64,000 bases of DNA from Ochotona curzoniae (GCF_017591425.1 NW_024466459.1:5332001-5396000), one strand, 5' to 3'. Positions 1 through 12,839 are shown, counted from the first letter of the stretch. The notes: generated by a model not told the origin, from the sequence alone. Translations and numbers: made by a program.

Positions 1-971
1 ACATCAGCTAAATTAATAAGAAGAGGAAAAGAAGGAAGCAATGCCTTGCTCAATGGAATGCAGATCTGACCACAGAGGCAGCAAGAACATGCTAGGCATC
101 TATCAAGCATGAGGATGGCAGGATTCTTCCGAAGAACACAAACAGAAACCACATGACAAAATCAAAGACGCAACCCTCAACTGCTTCCTTGGAAAAGAAA
201 AAAAGCAGGTGCATGACTCAGTGATGGGAAAAGCCACAGATCCATTTGATTCTAAAGCATTCCGGTTCTAACGGAAGGGCATTAGGAAGGCAAAGAGGAA
301 AGATATTAACAGACGGCCACCGCGTTCCAAGAACTGGTCTTCACACTTAGAGGAAGGCTGTGTGAGAGGGAGGGGGCGGTGAAAATTGAGAAGAAGAGCA
401 GTCATTCCTGGTGCAGCTGTTGATTTCACATCTAGAGTCGTGTAAAGGAAATAGCAATGAATGATGGCATTGAACCCAATATAATTGAACCAGAGACAAT
501 TAGAGAAAGCTACATGTTTCAGAGCAAACACGTGGATTAAGTAAGCAGACATGAGCAAGAAGCATTTGGGAGACAGGAACTTGATACTAGCAGGATGCCC
601 TCCACTGAGTCGAACATGGCTGCCTTATCCAAGGTTTCCCTTCCTGTGGTTTCATTCACCCATGGACTGTCAAGGTCTAAAAATATTAAATTGGAACATT
701 CCAGAAATAGCTCTTAAGTTAAAAATAGTGCTTTCCCTACACTATATTGTTGTAATTCTTCTGTTATTATTGTTTTTTTTATCATCTCTCACTTATAAAG
801 CACTGTTCTTAAAGGTTAAGCTTTATCATGAGAGATCTGTATAGGAAAAAAATAGTGTGAGGATACTTCAGAATGTTTGTGGACAAATGAAATTCAAAGC
901 TAAGTGTAAAAAAAAATAATTGGCTGCTATTTAGAGGATGCTGAGAGATTATTTATCCTTTCTGTGTTTAG
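1..971. other. unique AT-rich DNA, no gene seen
   Basis: No repeat family, RNA gene or coding exon is recognised here. The open frames are under 100 codons and lack protein-like composition. Ordinary intergenic or intronic DNA is the simplest reading. Confidence 0.6.
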
Positions 972-1229
972 TGGAGAGAGAGAGAAAGAGAGAGAGAGAG
1001 ATTTCACCTACTTCTCACTGTTGAAATGTCTGCTAGAGTCAGTGCAAGTCAGGAGCCCAAACGCCATCTGAGTCTCTCCCATGCGGTGTCAGTGTCTCAA
1101 CTATTGAACGATCATCTGCAGTTCCCAGGGTGTGATCAGCAGTGGGATCAGGAGTGAAGCCAGCACTCCAGTAAGGGAACCCAGCTTCCCCAGCCACAGT
1201 TTAACCTGACCTACCACGGTGGCCCCTCC
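972..1229 (-). repeat. old CSINE (lagomorph C-repeat), minus strand
   Basis: On the minus strand a head beginning 'ggggccaccgtggtaggtca' at 1229 is followed by a body resembling the C-repeat, including 'catgggagagactcaga'. It ends in a (CT)-rich tail, seen on the plus strand as a GA run at 972-1001. Divergence from the young copies elsewhere in the window is high, so this is an older subfamily. Such SINEs derive from a tRNA gene and are moved by L1 machinery. Confidence 0.7.
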
Positions 1230-3085
1230 ATATGATCTTTTCAGATGAGATGGCGTTACAAGTTAGTATGCTCCTAAGTTTGACTTGAATAAAAGTCTTT
1301 ACTTTGACACCAAATGAAATGAAAATACACATTCCTCTACCTCAACTTCATGGCATCCAAAGATAGGGTCTGGGATGAAACTAAACTTGCTTCAGATATT
1401 TTTAATGATTGCTCAAAGAAGTGTTGATTATTCCAGGACTCCTCAGGGGACTCAGACTATTGCTGTATGTCCTGTGAGTTAAACATAGATCACAACGTGC
1501 TGGTCTGTCTCAGATGCAGAAACACCCAGAATATCACATGGGCTCTAGATGGTTAGTTAAAAAAAAAAAAAGGAAGCAAAGACAACATCTATATGTGGCA
1601 ACGCTGTAAATATGGTAATGCGGAAATAAAAAAAAATGCCGGCTGCTTGCTCCTAGCTGTCCTCCCTGCCTTCCTTGTCCTGCCTTCTCTCTATTCTCTC
1701 CTTCTTTTAATCAGCCAGGCAACAGTTCTTGAGTGCAGGAGTCCTTTGTGATCCATGAGGATAACATCCCAAGGTTCCTGGCAGATGCCTGCAGCTATGG
1801 ATGCTTTCAAATCTTACACATAGGTTTGTAGAAAGAATATTTTGGGGCAAAACATTCTGAAATTCATGCCTGTGGAAGTCTTTAGAAAGTTCATGGGAAA
1901 GGTGCGTTAGGAAAGGGGTTAGGTAGTGATTTAAAAAAAAAAAAACATTACACAGTGGTGACCATTTGGTGTAGTAACTAACATATTATTTCAAGATGCT
2001 TGAATTCTATGTTGGGATGATAAGAGTGTCTGGTGACAATGCTATTTGGCATCCAAGGCATCTAACACAATATCTAATTTAGGTTTCCCTCTTTTACTCA
2101 GAATCCTAATCCATTACTATTTTCTATCAATCCTGGAATTATATTTTATCTCATTATGTTTATTTGGAAGTGATGAAATAGACAGTCAAATCTAGGATTT
2201 CTAAAATGTTGGAATAACTCATTAAAACACACACACACACAAAGGAACAGCTGAAGGCGAAGGGTCATCTGCAGAGGTGGAAGGTCTAGTGTATGTTTGC
2301 TGTTTAGAGTTCACTGAGGTCCAACACTGCTAACTTATTTTCTCTGACTTCCTGGCCTTGCTTCCTGTTCTCTTGAGACTGTCAGGGACTCCAGGACTCT
2401 GGGTCAGCTTCGGGCAATAGCTCAGGCAAATATTTTAAGTTGGGAAACGTGGAAGATTTTCTTTTGTCAAGCCCAATCAGAGGGGTGGGAAGAGCTCCCT
2501 GGAGCCATCTCTTGAGCACAGAGATGTTTTCTAACTGATGCAACAAGCCCCAGGCTGTCTTGAACTCAGACCGAAAGAGTCTGTGACCTGCTTTTCATCC
2601 AGTTCACGAACTAGTTCTCTAAAGGGGCAGCAGCCTTCTCCAGGGTGTGTATGGAACATGTGAATATGTCATTCTTTGTTGCAATGGCCAGAGGGGGTGT
2701 CTAATATTTAATGCCAGGGGTTAGGGATGCCACAGTCGTGCTATGTGCTAGGAAAACTACAAAAGGAAAATGATCCTTTGCAGTCTGCACCCTGGGAATT
2801 TTAAGTTGTTACTGTACATAAGCATATGCATGCTTGTAGGTGTTTCAATAAATTTGGGGAAGAGGGAATTCAAAGATAAGGTCATTTTAGTATGAAAAAT
2901 TGAATCTGTACACACAAGGAATCTTCAAAAGCTTCACTGAAGATACATATTCTGAAAAGCTCATGTCTGTATTCCAAGTTTTCTCTGCACAAAAGTAAAC
3001 ATCTTTATGCATGCATAACAAAATATCCATTTCAAAATATTCATGTAAATAAACACATAGAGTGAGTAATGCAATTCTTTTTTCT
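1230..3085. other. unique DNA with short simple repeats
   Basis: Contains A-runs near 1559-1571 and 1932-1945 and a short CA run at 2226-2240. No coding or structured element is recognised. Confidence 0.5.
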
Positions 3086-3409
3086 AAGATTTATTTATTT
3101 TTATTGGAAAGACAGACTTACAGACAGAAGGAAATACAGAGAGAAAGATCTTCCATTCACTGGTTCACTCCCCAAGTGAGTTTATGGCCAGAGCTGAGCT
3201 GCTCTGAAGCCAGGAGCCAGGAGCTTCTTCCAGGTCTTCCATTTGGGTTCAGGGTCCTAAGGCTTTGCTGCCTGCCTGACTGCCTTTCTGGATTGCAAAC
3301 AGGAAGCTGGATGGGATGTGGGGCAGCTGGGACATGATCTGGCACCCATATGGGATCCCAACACGTGCAAGGCGAGGACTTTTTAGCCACTAGGCTACCA
3401 TGCCGGGCC
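3086..3409 (-). repeat. CSINE, full length, minus strand
   Basis: Read on the minus strand it starts 'ggcccggcatggtagcctag' near 3409, continues through the tRNA-like region and the 'cctggctcctggct' body, and ends 'ccaataaaaataaataaatc' at 3086. The length of about 324 bp is that of a complete element. The head-and-tail type is what suggests pika. Frames crossing it at 3062-3337 and 3157-3390 are accidental. Confidence 0.88.
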
Positions 3410-4389
3410 TGATGCTATTATTAACAGCTTAACTGTTTATGGATTAATCTTGTTCATCTTTGAATGTCTGTCCTCACATCATTTTCCAAAAATGCAACCC
3501 TGGGGAGTGGTATGGCATGCACTCACCACTCCAATGTCTCTTAAATATTTAGGATGACACAAGATAGCAGAAAGTCATGTAATTTGTCCAAAAAAAAAAA
3601 ATCCTCCAAATTTAAAGATTTCCCTAGAACAAGTCATTGTCAAAAGGCCACTCTGGGTAGGTAGCAAATCTGTGTGTAAGCCTGCATGCAAAATGTCTCC
3701 TTTAGGAAAGGGTGCTTTTTAGGGAAACAGCCTTGTAGGTGGTTCCTTTTTGTTCTGGCATTGCCTTTATATTGGGTGCCACCCTCACATTCTTCATTTA
3801 CTTGCACTTTCAGAAAGCCAACTCTTAAAATGATGTATGTTTTTCTTTGTCCTATCCTGGGGATGAACTTCTTATTTATATACAGTGTCATAAACAGATG
3901 TTGTAGAAACACAATCTTTTATTTTTGGTGGCACGTTGTTCTTCCTAGCCTCATGCAGACGTGAAGGAAATTTTATCCTAAGAAAACAGTATTGCCACAC
4001 ATGAGTGAAACCTCTGCTGGTTGGATATGGTGTCTTCCAGAGCAATGCTATGAAAGAGAATTGATTCTAGGCTCTGCTTGGATGGCTTTCTAGAGTCTCT
4101 GGGCAAGAAGGCTTTACTTTAGGGTAAATTATCACCTGCAAGAAAAATGTATTGCCTGACTTTCCCTAGCCAAAATTCACAATGTTAAAGAATAGATATA
4201 GACTAAAAACTGTTTCACTAGAAGATTAATAACTCAAGGTGCGGGATAGGGTTTATATGGGCCAGAATTGATGGTGGCCCAAGAAGAAACCTTGACTGAT
4301 TGGCAGAGGGCCACTGGATGTAACTGGATGTACTTCAGCGTTTTAGCGTGCTGTCTTTTATCTTGATCACTTTCAGACTGCACTCAGCA
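3410..4389. other. unique DNA, nothing recognised
   Basis: Open frames on both strands at 3640-3964 overlap one another and show no protein-family motif. No repeat is recognised. Confidence 0.5.
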
Positions 4390-4394
4390 TATAT

Positions 4395-4480
4395 AAAATT
4401 TTTAATAAAAACAAACCTTACTTCTTTTTATCATTATCATCATATGATACAGTTCCATAGGCCCTAATTTTTGAGTGATG
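4395..4480 (-). repeat. short fragment resembling lagomorph L1 3' UTR
   Basis: T-rich sequence followed by 'gatacagttccataggccct' at 4446-4465 resembles the start of the longer element at 40268-40880, which reads 'ggtatagttccataggctct'. In that orientation the poly(A) side lies to the left. Only a short match is visible, so the call is tentative. Confidence 0.3.
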
Positions 4481-4913
4481 GGGTTGGGACTAATTCTATG
4501 TTAACCATTAAAACTGCATTTTCTGGGTTTTGTGATGACTAACGAACTAATATTGTTAGAAGAATGCAGAGACTCAGGGCGTCACCATTAAGTGCAATTA
4601 AAATTTGCTCCTTGTCTAAAACCCTTAATTTCATAATCAAAACACTAAATTACTTCTCTGAGGTGTGGACTGCTACGTAGACAACAGGGGCACATGTAGG
4701 GATCCTAATGAAGGCAGAAGGCACAGAACACTCTAGAGCAGCTGAAACTACTGGGCAAAATATCCCTTTGTGGGCCAAGGGGATGTTAATATGTAGTATT
4801 TAGAGTGTAGATTAGCAAATAGTAGATTTTATAGATGCATATTTATCATGCTGATAAGTTGAAGCACAGATCAGACCACACACACCATTTTATGCTTAAT
4901 CTTTTCTGTTTTC

Positions 4914-5234
4914 AAGATTTATTTATTTATTTTTATTGGAAAAGCAGATTTACAGAGAGAAGGAGAGAGAAAAATCTTCAATTCTCTAGTACATTCCCCA
5001 AATGGCTGCAACGGTAGGAGTTGAGCTGATCTGAAGCCAGGAGGCAGGAGCTTCTTCGAGGTCTACTGAGCAGGTGCAACATCCTAAAGCTTTGGACTAT
5101 CCTCTTCTGCTTTACCAGGCCATAAGCAAAGAGCTGGATGGGAACTGGAACGGATGGGACACAAACTATCCCCCAAATGTGATCCCAGGGCTTATGAGGG
5201 GAAGATGAGCTCATGGAACCATTGTAGCAGGCCC
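4914..5234 (-). repeat. CSINE, minus strand, moderately diverged
   Basis: The plus strand begins with the reversed tail 'aagatttatttatttatttt' at 4914 and passes the conserved 'ctgaagccaggaggcaggag' block near 5031-5050. It ends at the reversed tRNA-like head 'attgtagcaggccc' near 5234. The tail and the central block are well kept; the head is more mutated. Confidence 0.85.
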
Positions 5235-5824
5235 TCTATTTAACCTCAAGACTTCTTAAATGCGGACTTGATCTGATTATGACCTTGACTATTGACAATC
5301 ATTCTATTGGACAAACTTTGGAGTCTCTGCAGGAAGGCTGCAGTGGTTTGTGGAGTGGCCTACATTTTCTAATAGCAATTATTCTTGATTCTTCCTGGCA
5401 CAACAGTACCAATGACCACATTTTATCAGCGTCTGCTCTGACTTATCTAAAGAATCTGTTCACTGCATTCACTTCTACCATCTCTTGGCTTGGGTTTTCT
5501 TATCTCTCCCAGGCAGCATCCTCTATGTTCATTGTGGCTCTTGCTCTTCTGCTTCTATGAGACTTTTTCAGCTTCTGTCTTTGAGCTGCTTGATACAACT
5601 TCCAGTGGTTGCTTATGACCACAGGATTGATCTCCGTGTTGCTCCACCTGCTGTATCTTCTGTTTAGTCTCTGCACCGATATGTCTGTACATTTTTATTA
5701 GGTTTAATGGACACTTTCTCTTGTCTCCACTTTTGTGTATGTTGATTGTTCAGTGTGGCATGCTATTCCTTTACAATTTCAGTTATTTTGTGCATCCCTT
5801 GCCACCTCTGCTGAAATGACTGGA
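5235..5824. other. pyrimidine-rich unique DNA
   Basis: A 93-codon frame at 5279-5560 and a 60-codon frame at 5485-5667 are open. They show no recognised motif and lie in T/C-rich sequence that gives hydrophobic-looking translations by chance. Confidence 0.45.
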
Positions 5825-5985
5825 GCAAATATTAACTCATTTAATCTTCTTAGAAATTCATGAAATTAGCATCAATACTACTTCCACTTAATGGAAGAGA
5901 AGTCTTTGAGAACTGCAGTAAGTCATTCTAGGGCATACAAGGGAAAAGACTCGAACCCGGACAATCTATTGCACTCCATAGCCTG
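5825..5985 (-). repeat. MIR SINE, minus strand
   Basis: On the plus strand 'attaactcatttaatcttct' is followed by the reversed MIR core and by 'gactcgaacccggacaatct'. These correspond to the complement of the MIR tRNA-like part and core. MIRs are ancient mammalian SINEs amplified by L2. The 3' edge passes into the small duplication at 5958-6033. Confidence 0.7.
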
Positions 5986-6033
5986 AAGTCTTGAAGTTGG
6001 ACAGTCTAGTCCACTCGAGAACCTGTAGTCTTG
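5958..6033. repeat. 40-bp imperfect tandem duplication
   Basis: The block 'ggacaatctattgcactc' from 5959 is repeated 40 bases later as 'ggacagtctagtccactc' from 5999. Both copies end in 'tagtcttg' or 'gaagtcttg'. The duplication involves the edge of the MIR. Confidence 0.6.
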
Positions 6034-7328
6034 TCGACTTCCATGTTACTTGGCGTTTTTCAAATGGACAACACTCCTCAAGGCACGAACATCAGTGGAG
6101 TTTCAGAACAACAAATGTGCTTCAGAATGGTTAGGATGGTGCTACCCTTTTTATTACTCATGATATTACACAGCCACATATGGAAATAACCAGCCGTTTT
6201 CCTAGGACCACAATGGTGGAGTCAGACAGCTGTTTGGGGCCACACAGCTTACGCTCTCTTCACTCACATAATGCAGGAACCAGAACAGCCTGTTCTCACC
6301 GAAGCTGGTCTCCAAAAGTGGAAGCGATAGCCAGTGCTCATTAAGCTTTATGAAACCATGTGCTAAATGGAACTGGGGTTGCTTGGAGACTAGGTATCCT
6401 TGTATCTTCTGGTTGCCCGGGTTATTTCCTGGGGCAGAGCTCAAGGGTTGAAAGTCCACAGCCTGAGGATGATTCCTTTTTTTCCTAGACACATTGGCTT
6501 TGAGTTGGTTAAAGGTTCCAAAATATGTAGGCTACACATAAACCATAATCTTTTTGGATGATTCTTCTCTAATGGAATGATATCTTTTTCATCAACCATC
6601 CTTAGTTAATGATTAAAAGGTTTGGGTCCTAAGTAATGATATAATTCAAAACTCAATTATTCTCTGATAAATTCCACATTTCATGAAAGAGGAATAAGTG
6701 TTTTATGGATATCAGCTGTCCATACATTTAATGTTTTACCTGGGTGCTTTGTTTTTGGATTGAAAGCTTTTGTAATACACCTTCATTTTATGCTTTCTGA
6801 GCAACGCACCAAGCTTAGCATGGAATCAAAACAGACCTCAGTTAACAGTTTCTGGAAGAAGACAGCAGCCGGAAGTTTGGTGCATTTCCTATATCTAATC
6901 GATGTACATTCCTAGTCTCAATATACTTACTAATGTTTTTATTAAAATTTAATTTTATTGTAAATACTCCTTTAAGCTTTGCTTTCCAACCAAGCAGTAC
7001 TTTTAAAATGTAAAATCATTCAGGTCATATTGCATCATGTAATTTCCCTTGTGTGTGGGACTTTGATAATTTATTGTTGCTTAACTTTAAATCTCTCAAA
7101 ATTTTTTTTTTGTTCTAATCACTTAAAGTAATTTTTGGTAAGAAATTTATTTTGTCCTTTTTCAACCAATGGAAACTGAAGTTTCTTTAAGCTTCCTCCA
7201 TGCTATTTGTTGTTCTTGACCACCAAATTGACAACATGAGTTGTAACTATTCTTCTTCATTTGAAAAAGCAATCGAACTTGATGCTCAGGAAATTAATTC
7301 ACATGACCTACTCATTTGCAAAAATTTT
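6034..7328. other. unique AT-rich DNA, no gene seen
   Basis: No repeat family is recognised. A minus-strand frame at 6202-6492 (96 codons) has no known motif. Confidence 0.5.
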
Positions 7329-7654
7329 AAAGATTTATTTTATTTTACTAGAAAGTCAGATATACAGAGAAGAGGAGAGACAGAGAGGAAGATCATCTGT
7401 TTGATGATTCACTCCCCAAGTGACTGCAATGTCTGGAGCTGCGCCAATCTGAAGCCAGGAGCCTGGAGCCTCCTCTGGACCTCCCATGCAGGTGCAGTGT
7501 CCCAAGGCTTTGGGCTGTCCTCGACTGCTTTCGCAGGTCGCAAGTAGGGAGCTGATTATGAAGCGGGGCTGCTGGGTTTAAAACCAGCACCCATATGGGA
7601 TCCTGGGGCACGTGCAAGGCAAGGACTTTAGCTGCTAGGTTACTGTGTTGGGCC
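7329..7654 (-). repeat. CSINE, full length, minus strand
   Basis: The plus strand reads the reversed tail 'aaagatttattttattttac' at 7329, 'attcactccccaagtgactg' near 7407, 'ctgaagccaggagcctggag' near 7450, and 'gcaaggactttagctgctag' near the reversed head. It ends at about 7654. The tRNA-like promoter half and the tail are both present. Confidence 0.88.
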
Positions 7655-8359
7655 CTGCACATTTATTTGAATATATCTGTATTTTATCCCTAATATGAGA
7701 AGGAAAAAAAAATCCTCTCCAAACAAACAAATTAAAAAAAAAAAACTTTTATGTATTCTCCATTAAATTTTCATGGTAAGCAGTTTCAATAATTGAAGCT
7801 TTAGAAAGGAAGCCATGCACAAAGAGAATAAGATGGAAAATAAAGGCTTCCCTAGATAAGATAACAAGGACCACAGCTTACAATGGATTAGACTTTTCTA
7901 GGGCTCAGTATTATTCTCCATAATGACTTTTTAATCACTTTAGAACACCTGGAAAAGATGTTTTCAAACTGAAATTCTCCTCTAATGTGATGCAGAAAAC
8001 TCTAAGTATGATCAAGTGATATTTTACAGTTCCTAGCAATTGAAGAATTTTTGAAAAACATGGGCTTATGTGCTCATTACTCATGTCATAGAAAAGTCAA
8101 ATTTGTCTTCCCGCCTATTTTTTTTCCTTTCTTTTTTCTCTTACTCTCTCTGTTTGCATTTTGTTCTCTGTATTTAAGTTTGAGGGTGGGGAATGCCTCA
8201 GATCACAGCCAAAACAGAGATGTCATGGGGGTCCAGTAAGAATTGAATTCAATCATGTTAACTATTTTAAAAGGTTATGAGTGACTAAGGTAGGGTTCAT
8301 GAGAGAAAGATTTCCACATTCGTAATTAGACATGTGCAAAAGCTGAATATGGCAAGCTG
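7655..8359. other. unique DNA with A-rich patch
   Basis: A-rich at 7703-7745, otherwise unremarkable. No repeat or exon recognised. Confidence 0.45.
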
Positions 8360-8401
8360 GAGTGATGGTGGCAGTGGTGCTGATGGTGATGTTGGTGCTG
8401 T
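8360..8401. repeat. degenerate TGGTG/TGATGG short tandem repeat
   Basis: The stretch is an imperfect run of GATGGTG, GTGGTGCT and similar units, for example 'gtgatggtggcagtggtgct'. Confidence 0.6.
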
Positions 8402-8429
8402 TACAAAATTACATAAAACATGAATTGAT

Positions 8430-8600
8430 CACTTTCAAGTACCTTCTATGCATCTTAACACTTAATCCTTACATTAACTTATGTGCTAGGCACTTCCAAT
8501 GCTAACCCTACTTTCTAGGTAGGGAAATAATGACACTAACTCCTTGACTGTGCAACAGATTTGCCTCGGCAAACCCTAGGTAAACTTTGTAGGGGTGAAT
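8430..8600 (-). repeat. probable MIR SINE, minus strand
   Basis: Reversed MIR features include 'cttaacacttaatccttaca', 'tgtgctaggcact' and 'ctaggtagggaaataatgac'. Divergence is high. Confidence 0.5.
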
Positions 8601-10566
8601 TGCACTCTAGGGGCTGAGCTCCTAAGTACATTGTGACACTAAATGGTCGTGAATCATTGCTGGCTACTGAATAAAACATTGCATCATCTGGATAAATATT
8701 TAGTAATCCCTCCAGCTAATAGTGAAAGCCATTGTGATAACAATAATGTGGTGGGATTCAAGTAACTAGTAAACCATTGTATTCGTGTTCACTGCTTTCT
8801 GACCAAATAGCAAAGTCATTTCTTGGGTGACAATTTTCAAATGTTACAATTCTCAAGACAATTATATGCCCCCCACCACGGACACAAACATACTTTCTTG
8901 TCTTTGTATGCACACAGACCTACACTGCCTGCACCTTTCCCCCAACACACCCATTAATTCCAAATAATGCCTGTTTGAGATTTATGATCCATGAGTGTAG
9001 CTTAAAAAAAAAAAAACACAGACTACAGAAAGCTCCATCATCCTGGCAGATTCTTTGTAGGAAACATTTGCTTGGCTTCTGAGTTCCATCTTTAAAAGTC
9101 TTTTGTTGTTGTTGTTGTAATGACAGTGAAGAGCTGTTGCTCATCTTTGACTGTACACCATTTCCATTGGAGATAAGGAAGAATCCACGCAGTGAAAGAG
9201 CCATCATGGACCTCAGCTCAACTGTAAGCCAACCTCGCCACCCCACATTTAAGGCTCTCAAAGCAGCTTGTTCTCCAGTTACACAAATAATCTGTCACGT
9301 TTCGGAGAACATGTTTGCCACAGTAGTCGAGATGATGACCCCATTTGGAACTTGTGTATCTCACTGAGAACACCTGCAGCTCTTAACTCTGCTTCTCAAA
9401 TAGTTTCCCGCTAATACACGTTCTAGGACACAGCAGAGGACGGGTCAAGTGCTTGCGTCACTGTCAGGGACACTGGGGAGCCTCAGCTTCAGTGGGGTGC
9501 AGACCCACGGTGGGGAGAACCATGAATCCCCAGTTAAAAGCACACTGGGCTCTCAGGTTTTGGAATGCTTGCCTGGTCTCAAGTACATTCTCCTCAGTAA
9601 ATGTTGCCACCTCACGTACTGCTAAAATTTAAGCAATTAAAACAATGCTACATCACAGTCAAACGCTGATGCAAATTTCTAAAAAATTGTATTACTTTAC
9701 CAACATTTGGCATCTGAGTCTATTCCACAGGATAAATGTTTGTGCTTGTGAATCTTTTGCTGGATGCATTTTCAATATCCCTAAGGAATTAACTCTTAAA
9801 AAAAAAATACATGAGCCTCTTGGGGTTGTAAAATTGTTGATGCATTTGATTATTTTTATGGATGGTGCATTTTATTCCAATAAATTGTCCCAGAATGTTT
9901 TTCCCAGGTGTTTTATGAAACTGAAGTCAGCTCTAAGTGCTGAATTTTAGAGACGCCAACGACGACGCAGTTCTGATAGCATATGGCTGCACTTCTTTCC
10001 CAGGAGCCCACGGCTATTTTCCATGGCATTCAATTAGAGGAGTTTCCATTCTGACTAACTTTATGTGTTCTGAAGATCTTTCACGATAGAGTGCCACGTG
10101 GCACTTTTTAAAATGGAAATGCCCATAAGAAAACTCACTCTTTTCTTTTATTGCATGTATTCCTTTTAAGTATGTGCACATCATCTCAACACCATCACTT
10201 TTTTCCCTGCTTCCTCCTGTTGTCTGTAATTCCCCAACGCCCGAAAGCCGACTTCAAAGATGAGCTGAGAAAGGGAGCAGAGGTCTTTGTCCTAGAGTTT
10301 GGCTTGGACTGAGCACCTCTCACTCTCCTACTCTAGTGAAGAAACTTAAAACGCAACTTTATTTTAAGAACTGGTGAGGGGTAAAATAGGGTCTCTGCGC
10401 CCCAACTTTGTTACTGATCTGACAAGACAAATAAATGAAAGAATTGATCACGGTGATTTGTAATGCATCAGTATCTCACCTACAAAGGGCTGAACTTATT
10501 TCACAAGATACAGTAGAATAGGTAGAGCAGTGAAAAACTGACAGCTGAGTTCCCAACATATGTAAA
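8601..10566. other. repeat-poor unique DNA
   Basis: Only an A-run near 9003-9015 and a short (GTT) run near 9103-9117 stand out. The block 9120-9560 is more GC- and CpG-containing than its surroundings and is treated as a candidate conserved non-coding element. The frames at 8920-9261, 9137-9367 and 9645-9950 show no recognised protein motif. Confidence 0.5.
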
Positions 10567-10697
10567 TTAAAACTCTGAATTAAACTAAGACCAAGTTCTC
10601 AGGAGCATAAAGAACATTATATATACACATATGTATGTATATATATTTAAAACTCTGTATTAAACTGAGACCAAGTTCTCAGGAGCATAAAGGACAT
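10567..10697. repeat. 80-bp-period tandem duplication
   Basis: Copy 1 begins 'ttaaaactctgaattaaact' at 10567 and copy 2 begins 'ttaaaactctgtattaaact' at 10647. Both run about 51 bases to 'ggagcataaagaacat' and 'ggagcataaaggacat' with three substitutions. The segment between them is an AT/TG-rich microsatellite-like stretch (10618-10646). Confidence 0.9.
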
Positions 10698-12839
10698 CAG
10701 GTGTGTCATAGGGAGTCATATTACCTTAACGCAATGTTGTGGGTTAAAGGTGAATCTTGTTGTACTTGGAAGATCTTAGAGCAATGATATGTGCAAAACT
10801 TGAGAAGAGAATTAGAAAAAACATTGTCATGATAAGCACTCATTTTTTTCTTAGTTTCACAGGTTTGGGGGAAGATGTTATAATTAACGTATTTTCATCG
10901 CTTTTTATGGACATTAACACAATTGACAACTGGTTGCCTCTGATTGTTTCTTCATTAGCACATTTCCTTTTAAATGAAAATATCTATCTCTCGATTTCAG
11001 CTCACAATATCACACAGTTTTTTGATCTCCATATATCTTCAACCTAGAGTTTCTCTAGAAAGACTTCTCATGTTGAAAGGTAAAGAAGCCTGCCAGCAGG
11101 TAGCCAAGAAAGTGGAATTTGTGGAATGTGGTGATATTTTCCATGTTGGATTGAAGAAGGAATAAGACAAATTTCTTTATGACATATCTTTGTGTTTCAT
11201 CAGCAAATAGACAAAATTTAGGTTACTCAGACACAGAACACCTATATTTCATAGAGGTCGTAAATCAGAAACCATCTGAAATAACAGGTCTAAATAAACA
11301 CATGTAGTTACATGGAAGAGTTTCAGATTTGGTATATCTATTCAGTTTAGTTCACCTTTTGGTAATTGGTAATGTTGTTTTAACATATTTTATTAAAGTA
11401 TTGAATAACATGTCTCAGTATTTGTGGACAGTTCGCCCTTACTTCAGAATAACAGATTTTTTTTGTTTTCAAAGTAAAATATTATCTTCGCACTAGTAAC
11501 ACTTCTGAAGGACATCTCCCTTTGTTTCCAAGGACCATGAGTTACATTACAATGATGATGCTAAGAGGATAGATTAAAAAAAACATGTTGCTCCACAAGG
11601 ACATTCAGGTGTAAGACAGATTCTTAAAAACTGTTTAAGTAGAAAGAGCTACTTCTTATTCCTCTTGTAGTTCCATCCATATATTCAAAAATTCTCCCAG
11701 TAAATAAATCTATGTCTGAATGACTGCCCATAGAAGTTCCCTTCTGTTTTTTTTCCCCCTTTGGGTAAATATTCTATTCTGGCAACAAATGTTTGGACTG
11801 TAACTTTCACTTTGTCTTTAACCCCCTTTTTTTTCTCTTTGTTTTCAAGTAGTAGAGTGAAAAAGTCAGAAATTACTTTTTGTCCCTGTCTAACTTTCTC
11901 CGTTTTCAGATGGGGTTCTGTTGGTTAAAAAAAAAAAAAAAAAAAAAAGCAATCACAGTTGTTTACTGGGAAAGTTTTTGGTGGCAGATGGACAGCAGCT
12001 TAGACAACCATCCGGTGGGTTTCTTGTTTGCTGTCGACAGATAAAGGTCTAGGGTGTATTTAGCACAGCACCCGGAGCTGTGCAATATTACTGATAATTG
12101 TGACTTTACATCAGAATGGTGTCACTTTCTTACAGAGAAATTCCTGAAACAAAGTGGAGATTGATGCAAGCTTAGGATAGCACTCTCCAATTATTATTTT
12201 TTTTTTTGGTTAATTTTATGTGAAGGAAGTTGTCTGGGGCCTAGAAATATTCATTATACCAATTTTATGTATGTATAGATTAGGGACTAGGAACTGTAGT
12301 TTATAGACCAAATTACCTAGTTTTATTGAAAGGATTTTATTATTTCATTTCTGGTCGTTTGTTAATGACTGCTTCTGAACTGTCATGAGACAGTTAAGTA
12401 GTGGCAGCAGCGATTGTGTCTGGCCCTACAAGGACCAACGTTTACCAATACTTGGTAAAGATGTTCAATTTCTGTTGATGAAGTTAAAAATAAATACAGT
12501 TTATAAAACAAATATAAGCCGGGATTCAAAGTTCCCGACACGGAAAGCTGGCACATAGTTTCCCTTACGGAGATGAACGATTAAGACAGGCAAAAGTTTA
12601 GAACACGTTAATCCAGATTGATTTTTTAAAAAGTCTTGAAATAATTCATTGATTCCCCTTAATAAGCCTTCTGAGACAACACTTTCCAATTCATCTCTCT
12701 GCAGTGGGTCTGAATTCTGGACAGAATTTCTACCTGTGTAAACAGTTGACTTGGGGAGAGAAACAGATGAATCAAAAAAGAACTTCTCACCAAGTCCATA
12801 AAGACAGAAGTGTAAACTCACCTTTGTCCAATTAGCCAA
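10698..12839. other. AT-rich unique DNA
   Basis: Contains T-rich runs near 11457-11466, 11749-11758 and 12198-12210 and a 22-base A-run at 11927-11948. A 117-codon ATG-initiated frame on the minus strand (12501-12854) is noted but has no recognised family. No repeat is named. Confidence 0.45.
11927..11948. repeat. poly(A) run, 22 bases
   Basis: Pure A run. It may be the remnant tail of a retrotransposed sequence on the plus strand, but no body is recognisable upstream. Confidence 0.85.
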
